In this document: positions 46,605 to 57,178 of the stretch, piece after piece
Layout: each line of letters begins with the position of its first letter
How positions within the stretch are numbered: position 1 is the stretch's first letter
NCBI RefSeq assembly: GCF_900106925.1
Contig: NZ_FNNZ01000019.1
Span: forward strand, 38,542-102,541
Source: Thiocapsa roseopersicina
GTDB taxonomy: Bacteria; Pseudomonadota; Gammaproteobacteria; Chromatiales; Chromatiaceae
Length of the DNA: 64,000 bases
Reading direction: 5' to 3'
Made by a program: the position numbers and the translations under genes
The notes under the pieces: generated by a model
Told to the model about the DNA's origin: nothing
The model's database searches: none
The model's input: the letters and a program-made list of their open reading frames with translations, nothing else

Positions 46605-46697
46605 TCAGAGGATCAAGGCGATGGCGAGCAATAGACCGATGTACGCGATGAGCGCCCAGAACGCCAAATTGGTCAGATAGCGCAACAAACCCAACAT
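46605..46697 (-). CDS. 30-residue predicted membrane peptide
   Basis: ATG 46697 is preceded by GGGAG with a 7-base spacer. The peptide begins MLGLLRYLTN and is almost entirely hydrophobic after that (FWALIAYIGLLLAIALIL), one clean membrane helix with a positive N-terminal flank. It ends in two consecutive TGA codons. The strong ribosome site and amino-acid pattern argue for a real small protein. It is convergent with the LexA-like gene. Function unknown. Confidence 0.6.
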   Translation of the reverse strand: MLGLLRYLTNLAFWALIAYIGLLLAIALIL

Positions 46698-46887
46698 CGA
46701 GTTTCTCCCAAGCTCAAGCCCTCAAAAGGGTGACCTAGGCTGTCTGTCGCACTGGAGACGATCCGCGATAACCAGGACGACAAACCTCGAGCCCCAGCGA
46801 GGATGTTGTGCCTCGTTCTCGCTCGGCACAACCGCGCGATGGATCATTCATCTGAATGCGATGGCAAAGATACGGAGCATCCGCGGC

Positions 46888-47193
46888 TCAGCGGTTTCTA
46901 AGCAGACGTTGCTCCGAGCCGTAGTCGGGTGTGTTGGTCCCGGGGATAGCGTTGTAGACCTTGCCGTCGCGGATGATCAGGCGATCGGATGAGACGTAGT
47001 CCGGGGTTCGGGTGCCTTTGATTGCCGGGTAGACGATGCCGTCGCGCTCGATCAGGAGCGGACCACCGTAGTCGGGGGTCCGGGTGCCCGGAATTGGCGT
47101 CCAAATCTCGGTGTCGGCGTACGCGAGCGGGGCCAGGGTCACGGCGACGATCAGCAACGCCATGCGCCACGCGGTTCCTGCAATTCGGTTCAT
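46888..47193 (-). CDS. Small exported protein made of three GTxTPDY repeats
   Basis: 101 residues from ATG 47193, with an excellent GGAGGA site. A signal peptide (ALLIVAVTLAPLAYA) is followed by nearly three tandem ~23-residue units: IPGTRTPDYGGPLLIERDG, IKGTRTPDYVSSDRLIIRDG and IPGTNTPDYGSEQRL; the linker RDGxVYxA joins them. No Cys, so not disulfide-stabilised. It is probably periplasmic or surface-exposed; I know no named family. It lies between the membrane peptide and lysS. Confidence 0.8.
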   Translation of the reverse strand: MNRIAGTAWRMALLIVAVTLAPLAYADTEIWTPIPGTRTPDYGGPLLIERDGIVYPAIKGTRTPDYVSSDRLIIRDGKVYNAIPGTNTPDYGSEQRLLRNR

Positions 47194-47401
47194 AGGCTTC
47201 CTCCATCCCGCGTCGGTTTCATCGACCGTCAGGAGCGCGACATCCGGCGATGCCGCGCGAAACACTGGTTTGGCTGGATCGACTGCTGGCCCGCCGATCT
47301 CCCAGTCCGCGTGAGGATAAGCCGAGACGGGCGGCATCGGATCGCCGGCAAGCTTGCGGAGAAATCGCCGCGAGCCGGCGGACAGGGCCGGTCCACTCGA
47401 C

Positions 47402-48940
<1,539 letters not shown>

Positions 48941-48952
48941 CGCCCTGCTCCC

Positions 48953-49039
48953 CTTAAAACCGCTTCCTTCGCAACACGCTCATGTCGTCGCATCGTTGAG
49001 TGCTCCACACGCCAACGCGCGTCGCAGAAGCGGTTTAAG
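48953..49039. repeat. 87-bp inverted-repeat element, copy G
   Basis: CTTAAAACCGCTTC and GAAGCGGTTTAAG (49027-49039) pair with one extra A in the left arm. It begins 13 bases upstream of the lysS start on the minus strand, so it lies in the lysS leader and covers where its ribosome site or promoter would be. Confidence 0.7.
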
Positions 49040-49058
49040 TTCTTAAGTGTTTAATATC

Positions 49059-49144
49059 TTGAACCGCGTCAGCTCGGAGCCCCCTGGAGACCACGACGCC
49101 ACGGCCGCCACCAAGGCTTCAGAATGCACTTGGACGCGGTTCAA
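49059..49144. repeat. 86-bp inverted-repeat element, copy H
   Basis: TTGAACCGCGTC (49059-49070) and GACGCGGTTCAA (49133-49144) are perfect 12-bp ends. It is tandem with copy G. Just outside, 49149-49163 (GGACTCGGTTCAAAG) looks like a further degenerate element end and carries the prfB stop codon. Confidence 0.8.
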
Positions 49145-49157
49145 TCTCGGACTCGGT

Positions 49158-50256
49158 TCAAAGGCCGCTCTTCAGACTGGCCTCAATAAAGGGATCCAGA
49201 TTCCCGTCCAGCACCGATTGAGTGTTGGCGATCTCCACGTTGGTCCGTAGATCCTTGATACGTGATTGGTCCAGGACATAGGAGCGAATCTGACTGCCCC
49301 ACCCGATGTCCGACTTGGTGTCTTCGATCGCTTGCTGACTGGCACGCCGATTCTGCATCTCGAGCTCGTAGAGTTTGGCCTTGAGCTGCTTCATCGCGTG
49401 GTCTTTGTTCTTGTGCTGAGAGCGATCGGTCTGGCACTGGACCACGATCCCGGTCGGATTGTGGGTGATGCGCACGGCGGACTCGGTCCGGTTGACGTGC
49501 TGACCGCCCGCGCCGCTCGCGCGATAGACGTCGATGCGCAGATCCGCCGGGTTGATCTCGATATTGACGGTGTCGTCGACCTCGGGCGAGACAAAGACGG
49601 CGGCAAAGGAGGTATGGCGCCGGTTGCCCGAGTCGAACGGCGACTTGCGCACCAAGCGATGCACGCCGGTCTCGGTGCGCAGCCAGCCGAAGGCGTAGTC
49701 GCCCGAGAATTGGATGGTCGCCGACTTGATGCCCGCGACCTCGCCGGGCGAGACCTCGAGCAGCTCGGTCTTGAAGCCGCGGCGCTCGCCCCAGCGCAGA
49801 TACATGCGCAACAGCATTTCGGCCCAGTCCTGCGCCTCCGTCCCGCCCGATCCGGCCTGGACGTCGACATAGGCGTTCTTCGCGTCCATCTCGCCGGCGA
49901 ACATGCGGCGAAACTCAAGCTCGGCGACTTGGGATTCCTGGCGTTCCAGATCCTTCGCGACTGCAGCAAGCGTGTCCTCGTCCTGCTCCTCGGCGGCCAT
50001 CGCCAGCAGATCGTCGGCATCGACGAGGCCGGTCGTGAGTTCGTCGATCGTGAGCACGATGGCTTCGAGCGTCGCACGCTCGCGCCCGAGGGCCTGCGCG
50101 CGCTCGGGATCGTTCCAGATCTTGGGGTCTTCCAGCTCGCGCAGGACTTCCGTCAAACGCTCTTTGCGTTCCGGGTAGTCAAAGATACCCCCTAAGGGAC
50201 TCGACACGTCCCTTGAGGTCACTGATTTGGTAAGCGATCGGGTTGATGTCGAGCAT
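49158..50256 (-). CDS. prfB: Peptide chain release factor 2, with programmed +1 frameshift
   Basis: Two frames joined by a frameshift. Frame one starts at ATG 50256 and reads 25 residues to TGA 50179-50181; after +1 shifting, the second frame runs on to 49158, giving about 365 residues. RF2 features: the tripeptide-anticodon region [14 protein letters not shown] (RF2-type SPF) and the catalytic GGQ loop [18 protein letters not shown]. It releases peptides at UGA and UAA. Autoregulation by the in-frame UGA is well known. Upstream of lysS. Confidence 0.97.
50178..50193 (-). promoter_or_regulatory. prfB programmed +1 frameshift signal
   Basis: AGG-GGG-TAT-CTT-TGA-C on the minus strand, identical to the canonical site: an internal Shine-Dalgarno-like AGGGGG, slippery CTT and the UGA stop recognised by RF2 itself. 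Confidence 0.97.
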
Positions 50257-50433
50257 CTTCGACTCCGTCCGGAAAAATCTGCAAGTATACGCCCGCCCCG
50301 AGGCGAGCGTGTCGCCATCTTCCGCCCGGCCTCCGCCCCGGACCATCGATCGGCCGAGGCGCTCGGACCCGCAGCATTTCCAAAACGGTTCTATACTTGG
50401 AATCAGGTCAACCAACCGGCTCCGACCCTAACC

Positions 50434-51150
50434 ATGGCACGCTTGCCCAGATTCGTCCTCCCCGGCTATCCGCAGCATGTCATCCAGCGCGGCAACAACC
50501 ACGAGCGCATCCTGTACGAGGAAGAAGACTATTGGTTCCTCTGGGAAAAGATCGGGGCTGCCGCCGAGAAGTTCGGATGCGAATTACATGCCTACGTGCT
50601 GATGCCGAACCACTTCCACCTCTTGCTCACGCCGCACCTGGACAATGGCGTCGGCAAATTGATGCAATACGTGGGGCGTTACTATGTCCAGCATTTCAAC
50701 GCCCGTTACCAGCGTACCGGTACCCTCTGGGAAGGACGCTACCGTGCGACATTGCTTGATCCCAAACACTTTCTGCTGCCGGTCTGCCACTACGTGGAAG
50801 CCAACCCGGTGCGTGCCGGGCTGGTGAAGAGCGTCGGCGACTACGGGTGGTCGAGCTACGGGGCCAACGCGCGGGGCGACGACGACCCATTGGTCACGGC
50901 GCACGCGGAATACGAGCGCCTCGGGCGCAGTGCGAAGGCGCGCCGCGCCGCCTATGCGGCGCAGGCCGAGCAACCCCTGGACGAGGCCCTCCTGACCCGG
51001 ATCCGGGATGCCACCAACAAGGCCTGGGTACTCGGGGATCAAGCCTACTGCGAGTCGATCGAGACGGCGCTGAACCGGCGCGCCCTGCCGCGTCAACGCG
51101 GCGGCGACCGACGCTCTGCCGCCTATCGACGAGCGACGGGGCGCGCATGA
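50434..51150 (+). CDS. REP-associated tyrosine transposase (RAYT, Y1/IS200-like)
   Basis: 238 residues from ATG 50434. Y1 HUH-type motifs are present: LPGYPQHVIQRGNNHERILY, the metal-binding HUH-like MPNHFHLLLTP, and Tyr in YYVQHFNARYQR; GTLWEGRYRATLL and CHYVEANPVRAGLV are typical of RAYTs. Such enzymes are single-copy domesticated transposases that process REP hairpins. GTAG-headed hairpins lie at 35952 and 54310. It overlaps the cupin gene by 4 bases. Confidence 0.92.
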   Translation: MARLPRFVLPGYPQHVIQRGNNHERILYEEEDYWFLWEKIGAAAEKFGCELHAYVLMPNHFHLLLTPHLDNGVGKLMQYVGRYYVQHFNARYQRTGTLWEGRYRATLLDPKHFLLPVCHYVEANPVRAGLVKSVGDYGWSSYGANARGDDDPLVTAHAEYERLGRSAKARRAAYAAQAEQPLDEALLTRIRDATNKAWVLGDQAYCESIETALNRRALPRQRGGDRRSAAYRRATGRA

Positions 51151-51536
51151 CGCGGACACTCGGACTGATCCACTCGCCACGCGAGGCGGACGAATACTTC
51201 ACGGACGAAGGCTGCTTCATCCTCGAGACCTGGAATCGCGCGGACGACCCGGCCGTGTCCGTCGCCCGCGCGAGGGTCGAGCCCGGCGTCACGACACGCC
51301 TGCATCGTCTCGCCGGAATCGCGGAGCGCTATCTCATCCTCTCGGGCACGGGACGCGTCGAGGTGGAAGGGATCACGCCGCGAGTCGTCGGACCGGGCGA
51401 CCTCGTCTACATCCCCGCCGATCAGGGCCAACGCATCGCCAACACCGGCGCAGCAGACCTCGTCTTCATGGCCATTTGTACGCCTCGCTTCGTGCCCGAA
51501 GCCTATCTGGACATCGAGACCGACGTGCCGCGTTGA
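51147..51536 (+). CDS. Cupin-domain protein
   Basis: 129 residues. The ATG overlaps the RAYT stop (ATGA). Double-stranded beta-helix features: ARVEPGVTTRLHRLAGIAE (motif 1, metal His) and VVGPGDLVYIPADQGQRIAN (motif 2), with ILSGTGRVEVEG between. Probably a small metal-binding cupin of sugar-isomerase or regulatory type; substrate unknown. The link to the RAYT is probably only positional. Confidence 0.85.
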   Translation: MTRTLGLIHSPREADEYFTDEGCFILETWNRADDPAVSVARARVEPGVTTRLHRLAGIAERYLILSGTGRVEVEGITPRVVGPGDLVYIPADQGQRIANTGAADLVFMAICTPRFVPEAYLDIETDVPR

Positions 51537-51578
51537 CCTGACCTTGACCGACTCCCGACGCGGACCAACAATAGCGGC

Positions 51579-51869
51579 ATGGCCGACATCTTCATTGAAC
51601 GCACGCACACACTGGGCCTGGATCAGGCGCTCGACCAGGTCGAGGCCCTCGCCTATCTGCTCGTCGACGAGCTCGATGCCCGGTGCGCGTGGGACGGCAA
51701 TCGGCTCGATTTCACGCGGCCGGGCGCAAGCGGTTGTGTCGAGGTGACCGAGACACTGCTGATCCTCGAGGTCTCGCTCGGATTCCTGCTCAGGCCCTTC
51801 AAAGATCGGATCGAGCAGAGCATTACCGAGAAGCTCGACAGCCTGGTTCCGTGCCTCCCGTCGGTCTGA
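51579..51869 (+). CDS. Polyhydroxyalkanoic acid system family protein
   Basis: 96 residues matching the PHA granule-associated family: IERTHTLGLDQALDQVEALA, a middle LDFTRPGASGCVEVTE and LGFLLRPFKDRIEQSITEKL. These short proteins accompany PHA synthesis genes in many proteobacteria; purple sulfur bacteria store PHA. No PHA synthase lies in this window. Precedes the flavin reductase gene by 32 bases. Confidence 0.85.
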   Translation: MADIFIERTHTLGLDQALDQVEALAYLLVDELDARCAWDGNRLDFTRPGASGCVEVTETLLILEVSLGFLLRPFKDRIEQSITEKLDSLVPCLPSV

Positions 51870-51901
51870 CGTGTCCCTGCGTAGCGGCCGGCTGACGTGA
51901 C

Positions 51902-52507
51902 ATGAGACCCGAGGTACACGACCAAAGCCCAGCCCAGCTCAACGCGATCAACGAGGTCTTTCATCTCTACGATCCGCCCCTCTGGCTCGTCACCGCGTGC
52001 GACGGAGCGCGTCGAGGCGGCTTCATCGCCACCGCCGCAACCCGCGCATCCATCGTTTACGAGATCCCGCGCATGCTCGTCGCGGTCGCCCAGCACCATC
52101 ACACCTGGGGCCTGATCGAGGCAAGCGGCTCCTTCGCGCTGCATCTGCTCGCAGCGGACGACATCGCGAGCGTTCGCCGCTTCGGGCTCGCCTCGGGACA
52201 CCGGGTCGACAAGCTCGCCGACCTGCCGCCGCGCCAAACACCCGCGGGCGCGCCATTGATCGAGGGGGCCATGTCCTGGATGGACTGTCGGGTCGAAGCG
52301 CGCATGGACATCGGCGACCGCACCACCTACCTCGCCGAGGTCACCGCAGGCGCGGTGTTGCGCCGCGGCCCACTGCTGACGGTTGCCGGTCTCCTGCGGG
52401 ACGCGCCCGAGGCCGATCGGTCCGAGCTCAAACGCCTCTATGCGCAGGATCAAGAGACCGACCGAGCGGCGATCCTCGCCTGGCGTCGGTCTTGTGAATA
52501 CGCGTAA
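51902..52507 (+). CDS. Flavin reductase-like (FMN-binding split-barrel) protein
   Basis: 201 residues. The flavin reductase/split-barrel pattern includes PPLWLVTACDGARRGGFIAT, ATRASIVYEIPRMLVAVAQHH (FMN phosphate contacts) and FALHLLAADDIASVRRFG. It would reduce FMN/FAD with NAD(P)H or bind FMN as a subunit of an oxygenase. No partner gene adjoins. ATG 51902 follows the PHA-system gene closely, so they may share a transcript. Confidence 0.85.
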   Translation: MRPEVHDQSPAQLNAINEVFHLYDPPLWLVTACDGARRGGFIATAATRASIVYEIPRMLVAVAQHHHTWGLIEASGSFALHLLAADDIASVRRFGLASGHRVDKLADLPPRQTPAGAPLIEGAMSWMDCRVEARMDIGDRTTYLAEVTAGAVLRRGPLLTVAGLLRDAPEADRSELKRLYAQDQETDRAAILAWRRSCEYA

Positions 52508-52780
52508 GGCGGCGTCGTTCAGACACACAAACATCACAGTGCGTCGGTATAACGACATCCGCCGCGGGTAATCACGTGCTCGACCATCGGCGTCGCGTCC
52601 AGCCCGCCTGACCCCATGAGCAGCCCGCGCACGAGTAGCCATCCCAACCGGATCGCGATCTGACATCTGGCGCAGGTTATGCTTATATGACGACCATCCG
52701 GCCATGCTCGGCTCGGGCGCGCCCGAAGCCTCGACCGAACCGCCCGAGCACGAATCCCTCCAGCAGTACGAGACCCAGAC

Positions 52781-54229
52781 ATGCAACTGCCCAACCACAA
52801 GACCAAGATCGTCGCGACGATCGGCCCGGCGTCGGATTCGCCCGAGATGCTCCGCGCCTTGATCGAGGCCGGCATGAACGTCGCCCGATTGAACTTCTCG
52901 CACGGCGACCCGCTCTATCATAGTGCCCTGATCGGCCGCATTCGCGAAGCCGCGGAAGCCACCGGGCGTCGCGTCGCCATCATGGGCGATCTGCCCGGCC
53001 CCAAGATGCGCATCGGCGATTTGGCCGAGGAGCCGGTCGAGCTGCTGCGCGACGATATCCTCACCCTGACGACCGAGGACATCATCGGCGACAAGTCGCG
53101 TGTTTCCATGAGCTTTCTCGACCTCCCGGCGGCGGTGCAGCCGGGCGACAGGCTCTTCCTCAACGACGGCTTCATCCTGCTGAAGGTGCTCGAGGTCGAG
53201 GGCTCGGAGATCCGCTGCAGCGTGCGTGTCGGCGGTGAGCTGCGCTCGCGCAAGGGGCTCAACTTTCCGGGTATCGATCTCGGCATCAGCGCCTTCACCG
53301 CCGACGACCACGGCTGGCTTCACTTCGCCGCCGAGCACGGGCTGGATGCCGTCAGTCAGTCCTTCGTGGCCACGGACGACGATATCCTTGCCGTGCGCCG
53401 CGCGGCGGACGCCATCGGCTATGCGCCTTTCATTATCGCCAAGATCGAGCGCGCCGATGCGCTCGACAACCTCGAGGCCATCCTGCGCGCCGCCGACGGC
53501 ATCATGGTCGCGCGCGGGGATCTAGGCGTGGAGATCCCGATCGAGCGGATCGCCGTGGTACAGAAGCAGATCACGGAGCTCGCCAATCGCTTCGGCAAGC
53601 CCGTGATCACGGCGACGCAGATGCTCGAATCCATGGTGACCTTCCGCCGCCCAACCCGCGCCGAGGCAACCGATGTCGCCAACGCGATCCTGGGCGGGAC
53701 CGACTGCGTGATGCTCTCCGCGGAATCGGCGATGGGGCGCTACCCGGTCGAGTCCGTCGCCATGCTGGCGAGCATCGCCACCCACGTCGAGCCGGAGCGC
53801 AGCAAGCAGCCCTTCGTTCGCACCATGGACGGTTTTCACGGCTCCGGGCGGATGCGCGCCGTCGATCTGATCGCCGCGAGCGTCTACCACACCATCAAGG
53901 ACAGCGCCCCGCAGGCGGTCGTAGTCCCCACCCAAACGGGCAGCACGCCCCGCAATGTCGCGCGCTTCCGGCTCCCGGTCTGGATCATCGCCTTCAGCCC
54001 GAATACGGCCACCTGTCAGGCGCTGCAGTTCTCCTACGGCATTCACCCGATCCAGGTCGAGGCCGACCGCTCAGACTGGTCGAGCTTCGTGCGTCACTGG
54101 CTTTACGAGCGCGGGATCCGCGAGGGGTTGGTCTTGCTGACCCAGGGTCCGACCATCGAAAACCCGTGCGGAAACTATCGCATGGAGATCCTGGAACTGG
54201 AGGCGCCGTCCGGACAGCGCTGTGATTGA
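52781..54229 (+). CDS. pyk: Pyruvate kinase
   Basis: 482 residues. Last step of glycolysis, PEP + ADP to pyruvate + ATP. Motifs: KTKIVATIGPASDSPEML, MNVARLNFSHGD, MGDLPGPKMRIG, the active-site KIERADALDNLEAIL and MVARGDLGVEIPIERIAV, then KPVITATQMLESM, RPTRAEATDVANAILGGTDC and a C-terminal regulatory domain ending in LTQGPTIENPCGNYRMEIL. The preceding 273 bases hold no gene or clear repeat. Confidence 0.97.
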   Translation: MQLPNHKTKIVATIGPASDSPEMLRALIEAGMNVARLNFSHGDPLYHSALIGRIREAAEATGRRVAIMGDLPGPKMRIGDLAEEPVELLRDDILTLTTEDIIGDKSRVSMSFLDLPAAVQPGDRLFLNDGFILLKVLEVEGSEIRCSVRVGGELRSRKGLNFPGIDLGISAFTADDHGWLHFAAEHGLDAVSQSFVATDDDILAVRRAADAIGYAPFIIAKIERADALDNLEAILRAADGIMVARGDLGVEIPIERIAVVQKQITELANRFGKPVITATQMLESMVTFRRPTRAEATDVANAILGGTDCVMLSAESAMGRYPVESVAMLASIATHVEPERSKQPFVRTMDGFHGSGRMRAVDLIAASVYHTIKDSAPQAVVVPTQTGSTPRNVARFRLPVWIIAFSPNTATCQALQFSYGIHPIQVEADRSDWSSFVRHWLYERGIREGLVLLTQGPTIENPCGNYRMEILELEAPSGQRCD

Positions 54230-54309
54230 GCACCGCCGGGAACAGACAACAACAAGATCGACCGGGTAAGGCGATTTCCGGGAAAGTATCTCCCGATATG
54301 TCGGGGCTT

Positions 54310-54333
54310 GTAGGGGCGGCTTCAGTCGCCCCG
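54310..54333. repeat. REP-type hairpin with GTAG head
   Basis: GTAGGGGCGG-CTTCA-GTCGCCCC: GTAG directly followed by a palindrome with one mismatch, between the convergent pyk and CBS/DUF294 genes. This matches a common REP type and has no U-run, so it is not a typical terminator. Confidence 0.6.
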
Positions 54334-54422
54334 TCTCACCCTCGACCCATACGCCATCAAGACCGAGCCCGCACTGCGTCGCCCCATCCCGCAACCCAAG
54401 CAAGCTCCCTCCGAAACTCGCT

Positions 54423-55865
54423 TCAGCGCCCCATCTGATTGAGATGAAACCGGCTTCGCAAGAACCCCTGAAAGTGGCCCACCTCCTCGAGCGCAAGCTT
54501 CAGGCGTCCTTCTTCGATCCGATTCAGCCGCTCGAGCGGTAGATAGTTGTTCGGCTCGCGGCCTTCCTCGAGCGCGAGCAGCTGCGCGCGCAGCCGCAGG
54601 GTCACCAGAAAATCCAGAGCGGCGATCAGACTCTCGGCTTGCTCGGCACGCAGGATTCCGGCTTCGCGCAAGCCGAACACCCGGCCGCGGGTACCGCCGT
54701 CGCCGACGCCCGCCTGCAGGGCCATCGCCTTGACCCCTTCGGTGATCGGAAAGATACCGGCCTTCTTCAGCTCGATGCTGCCGCGGTGCGGCCCATGCCG
54801 TTCCGGCTTGATCCCCCCGAAAAACCCCAACGGCGGCTTGAACCCGACCGCATTGGCGGCGCTGTGTGCCAAAAACAGATTATTCGCACGCAACTGCGCC
54901 GTGATGTGGGCCTTCAGGTCGGCCTCGAAGCTCGCGTCTCCGTAAAGGGTACGAAGATCGAAGAACATGCTGCCCGAGAGGATATTCTCGGGCGACGGGG
55001 TCCGCAGCCATCTCTCGAGAACACGCTTCCACTCGGACAGACTACGCCGCCATGCCTCGTTCTTCGCCATGATGCCGCCGTGGCACGCCGGCACGCCGAT
55101 CCCGATGAGATGGTCGATGAGGTCGACACTGAAGGCCGCCAGGCGCTCGCGCTCGTCCGCCGTCAGATCGTCTGCATAGACGATCGCATTGTCCTGATCG
55201 GTCGAGAGCGTCTGCTCCTGCCGGCCCTCGCTCCCCAGCGCGAGGAAGGCGAAGCGGTCAGTAAGATCGGGGTAGCGCTCGGTGCGCACCAGCTCGATCA
55301 GACGGATCAGGATGCGGTCGTTCAGATGCGCGACCGTCTGTACCAGATCCTTGGTCGCCACCCCCGTGCCCGCCAAGTGTACGACGAGCTTCTCCAGCTT
55401 CGCGTGCAGAACCTTGAGATCATCGATCCCCGCCGCTTCCTCGATCTCCTTCATCAACTGCTGGGGCGAGCGACTTTGCAGCCGCAACGCGTCGGAATCC
55501 GTGACGATCCCGCAGAGCGCACCGTCCCCATCCACCACGCACAGCCGGTGGATTCGCCGCCGACTCATCAGATGGAGCGCCTCGAAGAGGTAATCGTCCT
55601 CGCCGATCGTCACCAGCGGGCTGTTCATGATGTCGCTTACACGCAGCTCGCCGGGATCCCGACCCCGTGCCACGACCTTGTTGCGAAGGTCGCGATCCGT
55701 CACCATGCCGACCGGAACCTGGTCCAAGCACACGACGATACTCGAGATGTTTCGCTCGCTCATCATCCCCGCGGCGACGACCAGCGACTCATCCTGCTCG
55801 CAGGTCACGACATCGCGTTGACACAAATCCCTGACGGGAACGAAAAACACATTATCAGCGGACAT
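54423..55865 (-). CDS. CBS-pair and DUF294 nucleotidyltransferase-like protein
   Basis: 480 residues from ATG 55865. Two CBS domains (VRDLCQRDVVTCEQDESLVV ... VSDIMNSPLVTIGEDDYLFE), then a GlnD-like nucleotidyltransferase domain (LGSEGRQEQTLSTDQDNAIV with the GS and DxD-like acids) and the DUF294 C-terminal helical domain (GTRGRVFGLREAGILRAEQA). Usual family members also have an N-terminal cNMP-binding domain, which is absent here. It is predicted to adenylylate or uridylylate an unknown partner in response to adenosyl ligands. Confidence 0.88.
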   Translation of the reverse strand: MSADNVFFVPVRDLCQRDVVTCEQDESLVVAAGMMSERNISSIVVCLDQVPVGMVTDRDLRNKVVARGRDPGELRVSDIMNSPLVTIGEDDYLFEALHLMSRRRIHRLCVVDGDGALCGIVTDSDALRLQSRSPQQLMKEIEEAAGIDDLKVLHAKLEKLVVHLAGTGVATKDLVQTVAHLNDRILIRLIELVRTERYPDLTDRFAFLALGSEGRQEQTLSTDQDNAIVYADDLTADERERLAAFSVDLIDHLIGIGVPACHGGIMAKNEAWRRSLSEWKRVLERWLRTPSPENILSGSMFFDLRTLYGDASFEADLKAHITAQLRANNLFLAHSAANAVGFKPPLGFFGGIKPERHGPHRGSIELKKAGIFPITEGVKAMALQAGVGDGGTRGRVFGLREAGILRAEQAESLIAALDFLVTLRLRAQLLALEEGREPNNYLPLERLNRIEEGRLKLALEEVGHFQGFLRSRFHLNQMGR

Positions 55866-56117
55866 TGGGCCTCGATAGCGAGTGATTTTGACGACTGCAT
55901 CGACGGTGGAGGTGTGCGTTGGATCGCAAAGCGCTCCATCCGCGATCCGATGCATTCGTGAGATGGATCGATCCCACGGGACGGGACCGAATCCGCACAC
56001 GCCACTTTAGCCCGGGGAACCCGATCACGCGAGACCGCGCGAGCGACACCGGCGACTCGCGCCACCTCGGCGGCGTTGACCGCGCCAACCTTGCCTGGTA
56101 AATTGCTCCGCTGAGTC
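55866..56117. other. Divergent region before tRNA-Val
   Basis: 252 bases between the DUF294 gene start and the tRNA. GATCACGCGAGACCGCGCGAGCG at about 56023-56045 is rich in CG dinucleotides. The tRNA promoter should lie near 56085-56110 (TTGCCTGGTAAATTG); only weakly supported. Confidence 0.35.
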
Positions 56118-56192
56118 GGGCGCATAGCTCAGCGGGAGAGCACTGCCTTCACACGGCAGGGGTCGGTGGTTCGATCCCACCTGCGCCCACCA
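56118..56192 (+). tRNA. tRNA-Val (anticodon CAC), CCA encoded
   Basis: Cloverleaf of 75 nt: acceptor GGGCGCA/TGCGCCC, D-arm GCTCAGCGGGAGAGC, anticodon stem CTGCC/GGCAG with loop TTCACAC (anticodon CAC reading GUG), T-arm GGTGGTTCGATCCCACC, discriminator A and CCA tail. An intrinsic terminator follows. Confidence 0.95.
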
Positions 56193-56210
56193 ATACAATC
56201 AAAAACTTAG

Positions 56211-56236
56211 AAGCCGGCCTCGTGCCGGCTTTTTTG
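56211..56236 (+). terminator. Rho-independent terminator of tRNA-Val
   Basis: AAGCCGGC-CTCGT-GCCGGCTTTTTTG, 18 bases past the tRNA 3' end. Confidence 0.92.
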
Positions 56237-56309
56237 TCCGGGCCCAAATCGGGCCCAGATCGAACAACCCAAAGACAGGGTCGGTCCGAACGACGACCAC
56301 TGCCTGCCC

Positions 56310-57090
56310 ATGGGGTTCTTCGACCGCTATCTGACCCTCTGGGTGTTCCTCTACATCCTGATCGATATCTGGCTGGGTCACCTGACGCCCGGCGCCTTCC
56401 AGGCCGTCGGAGCGATCGAGGTCGCACAGATCAACCTGCCGGTGGCGGTGCTCATCTGGCCGGTGATCATCCCGATGCTGCTGAAGATCGACCTGAAGGC
56501 GCTCAAGGGCGTGACCGAGCCCTGACGCGGGGCCGGGGTCACACTCTTCATCAACTGGGCGGTGAAGCCGTTCTCGATCGCCCTGCTCGCCTGGCTCTTC
56601 ATCGGCGGGCTGTTGCGGCCCTGGTTGCCGGCCGAGCAAATCGACTCCTTCATCGCGGGGCTGACCCTGCTGGACGCCCCGTCCTGCACGGCGATGGTCT
56701 TCGTCTGGGGCAATCTTTCGCGCGGGGAGCCGCACTTCACGCTCACTCAAGTCGCGCTCAACAACGTCATCATGGTGTTCGCCTTCGCGCCGATCGTCAG
56801 ACTCCTGCTCGGGTTGGCCGCGATTACGGTGCCCTGGGACACCCTGCTGCTCTCGGGTTGACCTACCTGCTCAACCGCGCGGTGCGCTCCCTGCATTGCG
56901 TGGCCGGACCCTCCGCCCTGATCGGCGCGAGCAACTTCTTCGAGCTCGCCGTGGTGACCGCCATCACACTCTTCGGCTTCAACTCCGGGGCGGCGCTCGC
57001 CACCGTCGTCGGAGTGCTGATCGAGGTACCGGTGATGCTGCTGGTGGTGGATCTGGTGATACGCACGCAAGGCCGGTACGAGACGCGACC
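56310..57090 (+). pseudogene. Broken ACR3-type arsenite efflux transporter gene
   Basis: Three fragments in two frames match ACR3 (about 350 residues when intact). Fragment 1, 56310-56525, starts [17 protein letters not shown] and includes [20 protein letters not shown]; it stops at TGA 56523, where relatives have the equivalent of Trp. Fragment 2 continues in the same frame with [34 protein letters not shown] (family Cys) and [10 protein letters not shown], stopping at 56859. Fragment 3, in a different frame from 56862, has [40 protein letters not shown] and [18 protein letters not shown]. About 85 internal residues are missing between fragments 2 and 3. No arsR or arsC is near. The gene is not expected to function. 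Confidence 0.85.
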
Positions 57091-57178
57091 GGGGATTCCG
57101 ACCTACGCGCGCGGACCTGGCAGCGTTCGGAAAGACGGCGGACAATGGCGCGACCACGGGGCTGGACCGAGGCGAATC

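Noticed and set aside
46805..46832. GTTGTGCC/GGCACAAC hairpin downstream of the repeat-protein gene
   Set aside because: No U-run in either direction; too weak to call a terminator.
50227..50433. N-terminal extension of the transposase frame
   Set aside because: It overlaps the prfB start on the other strand and lacks family similarity; the RAYT domain begins at ATG 50434.
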